Positions 61,000 to 64,000 of a DNA stretch of 64,000 nucleotides are shown here, piece after piece (the first letter of the stretch is position 1; every line of letters begins with the position of its first letter). Below the pieces are notes generated by a model. The model made no database searches. It was not told the DNA's origin and saw only the letters and a list, made by a program, of their open reading frames with translations. The position numbers and the translations under genes are program-made. The stretch spans positions 1 through 64,000 of the forward strand of contig JAAYUB010000004.1 of the NCBI GenBank assembly GCA_012517875.1, written 5' to 3'. This DNA is from Acidobacteriota bacterium. GTDB lineage: Bacteria > Acidobacteriota > JAAYUB01.

Positions 61000-61482
61000 C
61001 TACATCAGTGCGCGGATGCCGAACTCGTGTACCAGGCGCCCGCCGAGATGTCCGGTGTTGATCAGCCCCCAGACACCGACCAGATAGAGGACCAGGTACA
61101 CGGCGCTCGTCAGGACGAACGCTTTCGCCCCGAGTTCCTTTTTCAGGACGGCCGGACCGAACAGAATCAGGGCGTACAACACGGTGAGCGCGGTGAAGAC
61201 GTTCCGGGTGGTTTCGCCCATCTCCTCGTGCTGCTCGATGACGGGCATGGTGGCCTCGGTCTTGTCGGCCAGCTCCCCGGCGGCTTGTCCGGTGGAAACG
61301 GCGACAAAGGCGGCGGCGGTGCCCAGCACCATCAGGATCAGAGCCGACAGGGCAAAGGCGCGGCGATGGACCGAGACGGCCATCGCCAGCACCAGGAAGA
61401 TCGGCGCCACCAGCAGGAGGGCGATGGGGAAATGGACGATCAGAACATGCAGCGTGTCCCAGCTCGGGATCGGCGGTAACAT
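61000..61482 (-). CDS. DUF2231-like four-helix membrane protein
   Basis: A 160-residue membrane protein with about four transmembrane helices. The N-terminal HVLIVHFPIALLLVAPIFLV, including the family's VHFPIAL pattern, and the TGQAAGELADKT stretch fit DUF2231, found next to heme/copper or oxidative-stress genes. It stands 28 bp downstream of the exported rubrerythrin gene on the same strand, which suggests a redox function. The ribosome binding site is weak. Confidence 0.8.
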   Translation of the reverse strand: MLPPIPSWDTLHVLIVHFPIALLLVAPIFLVLAMAVSVHRRAFALSALILMVLGTAAAFVAVSTGQAAGELADKTEATMPVIEQHEEMGETTRNVFTALTVLYALILFGPAVLKKELGAKAFVLTSAVYLVLYLVGVWGLINTGHLGGRLVHEFGIRALM

Positions 61483-61510
61483 GGTGGTGTGTGCGGGTGC
61501 GGGACCGGCT

Positions 61511-62149
61511 CTAATTCACGACCATGTACATGCTGATTGGCTCGAAGCAGTTGGGGCACTTGTCGAAATTGATTTGGGCGACGGTGTAGCCGCACTCGGT
61601 GCAGACCTGATAATCCGTCTTTTTACTGCCTTTCAGGCTGTCCAGCTTGGCCAGGATTTCCGCGTATATTTTGGCGTGCCCAGTCTCCGCCCCTTTGGCG
61701 AAATTGAAAGTCCGCAGGGCCGCCTTGTTTTTATCCTTTCTGGCGACCTCGATGAACGCAGGATACATCGTGTCGCGCTCGTACGATTCTCCCCCGATAG
61801 CCGCCTGCAGGTTTTCCCGCGTTGTCTTCACGACGGCTTTCTGAATGTCCGCTTTGGGAACGCCACCCATCGATTTGATCACCTGGGCATGGGTGTTTGC
61901 GTGGATCTCTTCGGCTTTGGACGCCGCCCGGAACAGGCTGGCGACGGCGCCGTACCCTTCCTCATCGGCCTTCTGGGCGAAGGCGAGATAGCGGGCGCGG
62001 GCGTTGCTTTCCCCGTTGAAAGCGGCCTGAAGGTTTTCCAGGGTGGTGCCGGCCGTCTCGGCCGCCTGCAGGACTCCGCTCAGGCCGAGGATCAGCAAGC
62101 CACTCAGGACGACACAGACGGAGGTTCGATTCATCCGGGACATGGACAT
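61511..62149 (-). CDS. Exported rubrerythrin
   Basis: A 212-residue protein with a signal peptide (MNRTSVCVVLSGLLILGLSGVLQA) followed by a rubrerythrin ferritin-like di-iron domain (ENLQAAFNGESNARARYLAFA, ENLQAAIGGESYERDTMYPAFI, GAETGHAKIYAEIL) and a C-terminal rubredoxin-like CTECGY...CPNCF motif. Rubrerythrins reduce hydrogen peroxide and are normally cytoplasmic; export implies periplasmic peroxide defence, with electrons possibly from the membrane. AGGAGG precedes the start; ATG 62149 is chosen, ATG 62143 is also possible. Confidence 0.9.
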   Translation of the reverse strand: MSMSRMNRTSVCVVLSGLLILGLSGVLQAAETAGTTLENLQAAFNGESNARARYLAFAQKADEEGYGAVASLFRAASKAEEIHANTHAQVIKSMGGVPKADIQKAVVKTTRENLQAAIGGESYERDTMYPAFIEVARKDKNKAALRTFNFAKGAETGHAKIYAEILAKLDSLKGSKKTDYQVCTECGYTVAQINFDKCPNCFEPISMYMVVN

Positions 62150-62197
62150 CAATCCTCCTGAAGGAAAATTTTCGATTCCGGGAGATACTGCAACAGA

Positions 62198-63874
62198 CTA
62201 GCATGATTCTCGATGCGTGGGAAAGTACACCATGAGCCGGCCGGGGGTGCCACCGGAAGAAATGTCAGGCCGGATTCTGAATGTGGATGCGGTTGTTTCG
62301 GATTCCGACGGTGGGTATGTTCCGCTGTCCGCAGCGGGCCGGCGGCGAAATCTGGCTTCCTTATTTCCGGCGGCGGCTTGGACCTTCTGGCGCTGATTCA
62401 TCCGCTCCTGCACCAGCTTGAAGGCCAGGTAGTACTTGTAGATGTTGCTGACGTAGGTCACCGTCTCGCGGCCCACCCGCTTGACAACGATGATCTCGAC
62501 GTTATGGAACCACTTGTTGGGATCGAGTCCGGCGGCGGTCGCCTCCTTCTGCAGCCGGGCGATTCGGTTGGGACCGGCGTTGTAGCAGGCGAACGCGAAC
62601 AAGCCCTTGTTGATCCGGTCCATGGGCGCGTCCTTGAAATACTCGTCCATCATGAACCGCATGTACTTGACGCCGGCGTGGATGTTGCGGTCTTCCTTCT
62701 CGATATCGGGGATGTTCACTTCCCGGGACCGGGCGGTGGTGGGCATAACCTGCATGACCCCGATGGCGCCGACGGGACTGCGCACCCCTTGGTCCAGCCC
62801 TGACTCCTGGTACGCCTGGGCGGCGATCATCAGCCAGTCGAAATCGTATTGGCCGGCGTATTTCTGGAGCAGCGCGACGAGGGCTTTGAACTTCTTCACC
62901 TCCCGCTCGTTGGTGGAGTTCTTGATCCAGCGGGTGTCCTTCAGGGAACGCTGCAGGAGGGTGTTGGCGAACAGGGTGCCCATCTTGTGGGACTTGACGA
63001 AGGCGTTGACTTCCTTGGCCAGCCCGGGGCTCCCCTTGCGGAACGCTGCCGCGATGTCGCCGCCGGTGTTCACCGCCAGCGTTTCGTGCACCCGGATGTC
63101 CGGATAGATCTGAACCCAGAATCTTGCCAGATGGCTGTCCACCACCGTCGCCGGCAGCAGGCCGGCATTGACCATCTCCAGGATGTCTTCGTCCTCCAGT
63201 TGCTCGTCGGCCGCCCGGAGGAGGATCTCGGGCTGCTTGGTCTCGCGCCGTTCGGCATTGACCGCCTGCAGGTGCTCCCAGTAGCTGCTGGACGTCCGCA
63301 CCCAGACTTCCCGGCTGGCGAGATCGTCTAAGCTCCGGACGTCCGGTCCAGCCGGGCCAGTGACCACGACCTCCTGAACGCCGGTCATGGCCGGATCGGA
63401 AAAATCCACCAGCTCCTGCCGTTCAGGGATGACGGTCAGGTTGCCCAGGGCCAGGTCGCCGCGGCCTTCGATCAGGTACTGGATCAGTTGGTCGCGGCGA
63501 ACCGGGATGGCCACCACGTGGACCTTTAGCGCCCGGGTGCGGAGCTTCTGGTTGAGGACCTTCTGGAACTCCCGGAGCATTTCCGTGGCTATCCCGCGCT
63601 GGTCGCCCCGGTCAATGAAGAAATACGTTTTGCTGTAAGGGACCAGCGCCCGGATGTACCGGCGCTTGACCATGCCGTCGTGGTCGCCGGTCCATGGCGG
63701 CATGATGGGGGCGATGACGGGATCCTGATAGTCAGCCGCGGAGGCTTCGGCGGCGTGGGCGGTTGTCTCGGTCGCCGGTGCCGCCGCCGGCTGTTCGCCG
63801 GGACCCGCCGGCGACCCGCCGCACCCGAACAGGAGCAGAATCGCGAAGACCGCGGTGCCGGCGCTCCAAAGCAA
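62198..63874 (-). CDS. mltF: MltF-like membrane-bound lytic transglycosylase lipoprotein
   Basis: A 558-residue lipoprotein. The signal and lipobox (AVFAILLLFGC) lead into a periplasmic solute-binding (SBP_bac_3-like) domain (about 75-320, RALVPYSKTYFF, GDLALGNLTVIPERQELVDFSDP) and a C-terminal SLT domain with IAAQAYQESGLDQG (catalytic Glu), GAIGVMQVMPTTA and FACYNAGPNRI. MltF cuts the glycan backbone for cell-wall turnover, with the binding domain tuning activity. The first possible start is TTG 63874. Further upstream, an ATG with a strong ribosome binding site (63928) in the same frame is separated by a TGA, see findings. Confidence 0.9.
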   Translation of the reverse strand: MLWSAGTAVFAILLLFGCGGSPAGPGEQPAAAPATETTAHAAEASAADYQDPVIAPIMPPWTGDHDGMVKRRYIRALVPYSKTYFFIDRGDQRGIATEMLREFQKVLNQKLRTRALKVHVVAIPVRRDQLIQYLIEGRGDLALGNLTVIPERQELVDFSDPAMTGVQEVVVTGPAGPDVRSLDDLASREVWVRTSSSYWEHLQAVNAERRETKQPEILLRAADEQLEDEDILEMVNAGLLPATVVDSHLARFWVQIYPDIRVHETLAVNTGGDIAAAFRKGSPGLAKEVNAFVKSHKMGTLFANTLLQRSLKDTRWIKNSTNEREVKKFKALVALLQKYAGQYDFDWLMIAAQAYQESGLDQGVRSPVGAIGVMQVMPTTARSREVNIPDIEKEDRNIHAGVKYMRFMMDEYFKDAPMDRINKGLFAFACYNAGPNRIARLQKEATAAGLDPNKWFHNVEIIVVKRVGRETVTYVSNIYKYYLAFKLVQERMNQRQKVQAAAGNKEARFRRRPAADSGTYPPSESETTASTFRIRPDISSGGTPGRLMVYFPTHRESC

Positions 63875-64000
63875 GATTGGCGGCTTCCGCCGATGGTCGG
63901 AACTTCAGCTGGGAAATGAACACGCCATGACATCTCCCTCGATTGAGCATGGTCGCCCAACGCTCCGGTTTATTGCACCCGGTCCCGTCGAAACAAGGGA
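63875..64000 (-). other. Upstream region of mltF with an interrupted alternative start
   Basis: ATG 63926-63928 follows GAGGGAG with ideal spacing and is in frame with mltF, but the frame meets TGA at 63905-63907 after seven codons (MACSFPS). Ten codons follow, including the basic stretch HRRKPP, before TTG 63874. The remaining bases to the window end show nothing more. Confidence 0.5.

Overview
The window is about 64 kb of GC-rich bacterial chromosome with densely packed, mostly housekeeping genes. The cell envelope looks diderm (Gram-negative type). Evidence is a two-partner-like patatin/beta-barrel protein, an OmpA-family protein, an MltF-type lytic transglycosylase lipoprotein, an S46 dipeptidyl peptidase and several lipoprotein or signal-peptide proteins. 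Gene starts often carry strong GGAGG-type ribosome binding sites, and several sigma70-type promoters are near consensus. Acidobacteriota or a related environmental lineage fits the gene mix, but the sequence alone does not settle the phylum. No phage, IS element or CRISPR array was seen.

Layout. 1-9 kb: M50/CBS site-2 protease; an alanine/glycine-type symporter overlapping an HPPD-like dioxygenase; a GAF/HD-GYP protein; an arginine-deiminase-family enzyme; a secreted papain-like peptidase with a dockerin. 9.5-19.6 kb (mostly minus strand): OmpA-family protein, type Vd-like patatin autotransporter, an operon of two D-Ala-D-Ala-ligase-like ATP-grasp enzymes plus a GNAT, a GlnE/GlnD-like protein with two nucleotidyltransferase motifs, and a stand-alone NFACT-R protein. 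19.8-29 kb: S46 peptidase, small membrane proteins, hemolysin III, a nitronate-monooxygenase-like protein with a coiled-coil tail, a tandem paralogue pair whose promoter/leader segments are about 95% identical, and an FAD oxidoreductase. 29-33.6 kb: pheA and a DAHP synthase/chorismate mutase fusion behind a Phe/Tyr leader-peptide attenuator, then a lipoprotein, a phosphopantetheinyl transferase and a DinB protein. 33.7-43 kb: carAB, tRNA-Lys and tRNA-Glu, an isocitrate/isopropylmalate-type dehydrogenase, ribosomal protein bTHX, coaE, and a CAT-anticodon tRNA upstream of tilS. 42.6-49.2 kb: hpt-like, ftsH, folP, cdaA, cdaR, glmM, a conserved bacterial order linking c-di-AMP synthesis to cell-wall precursor supply. 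49.2-64 kb: a large Ser/Thr kinase, a PHP protein, tRNA-Val, a SAM methyltransferase, the three-gene repeat-protein/radical-SAM/TPR operon, an exported isochorismatase-fold protein, a KynB-type cyclase, a DUF2231-like membrane protein, an exported rubrerythrin and MltF.

The best candidate for an undescribed system is the minus-strand operon at 55.5-59.2 kb. It encodes a 429-residue protein with 17 perfect-length 12-residue repeats, then a B12-binding radical SAM enzyme resembling RiPP-maturation C-methyltransferases (Cys spacing CX7CX2C), then a TPR protein; a SAM methyltransferase gene converges on it. A reasonable reading is a multi-core, post-translationally modified repeat substrate with its maturase and a chaperone or adaptor. 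The clearest regulatory finding is the attenuator ahead of pheA: sigma70 promoter, a 27-residue leader peptide with seven alternating Phe/Tyr codons, and a terminator hairpin with a T-run directly before the structural genes.
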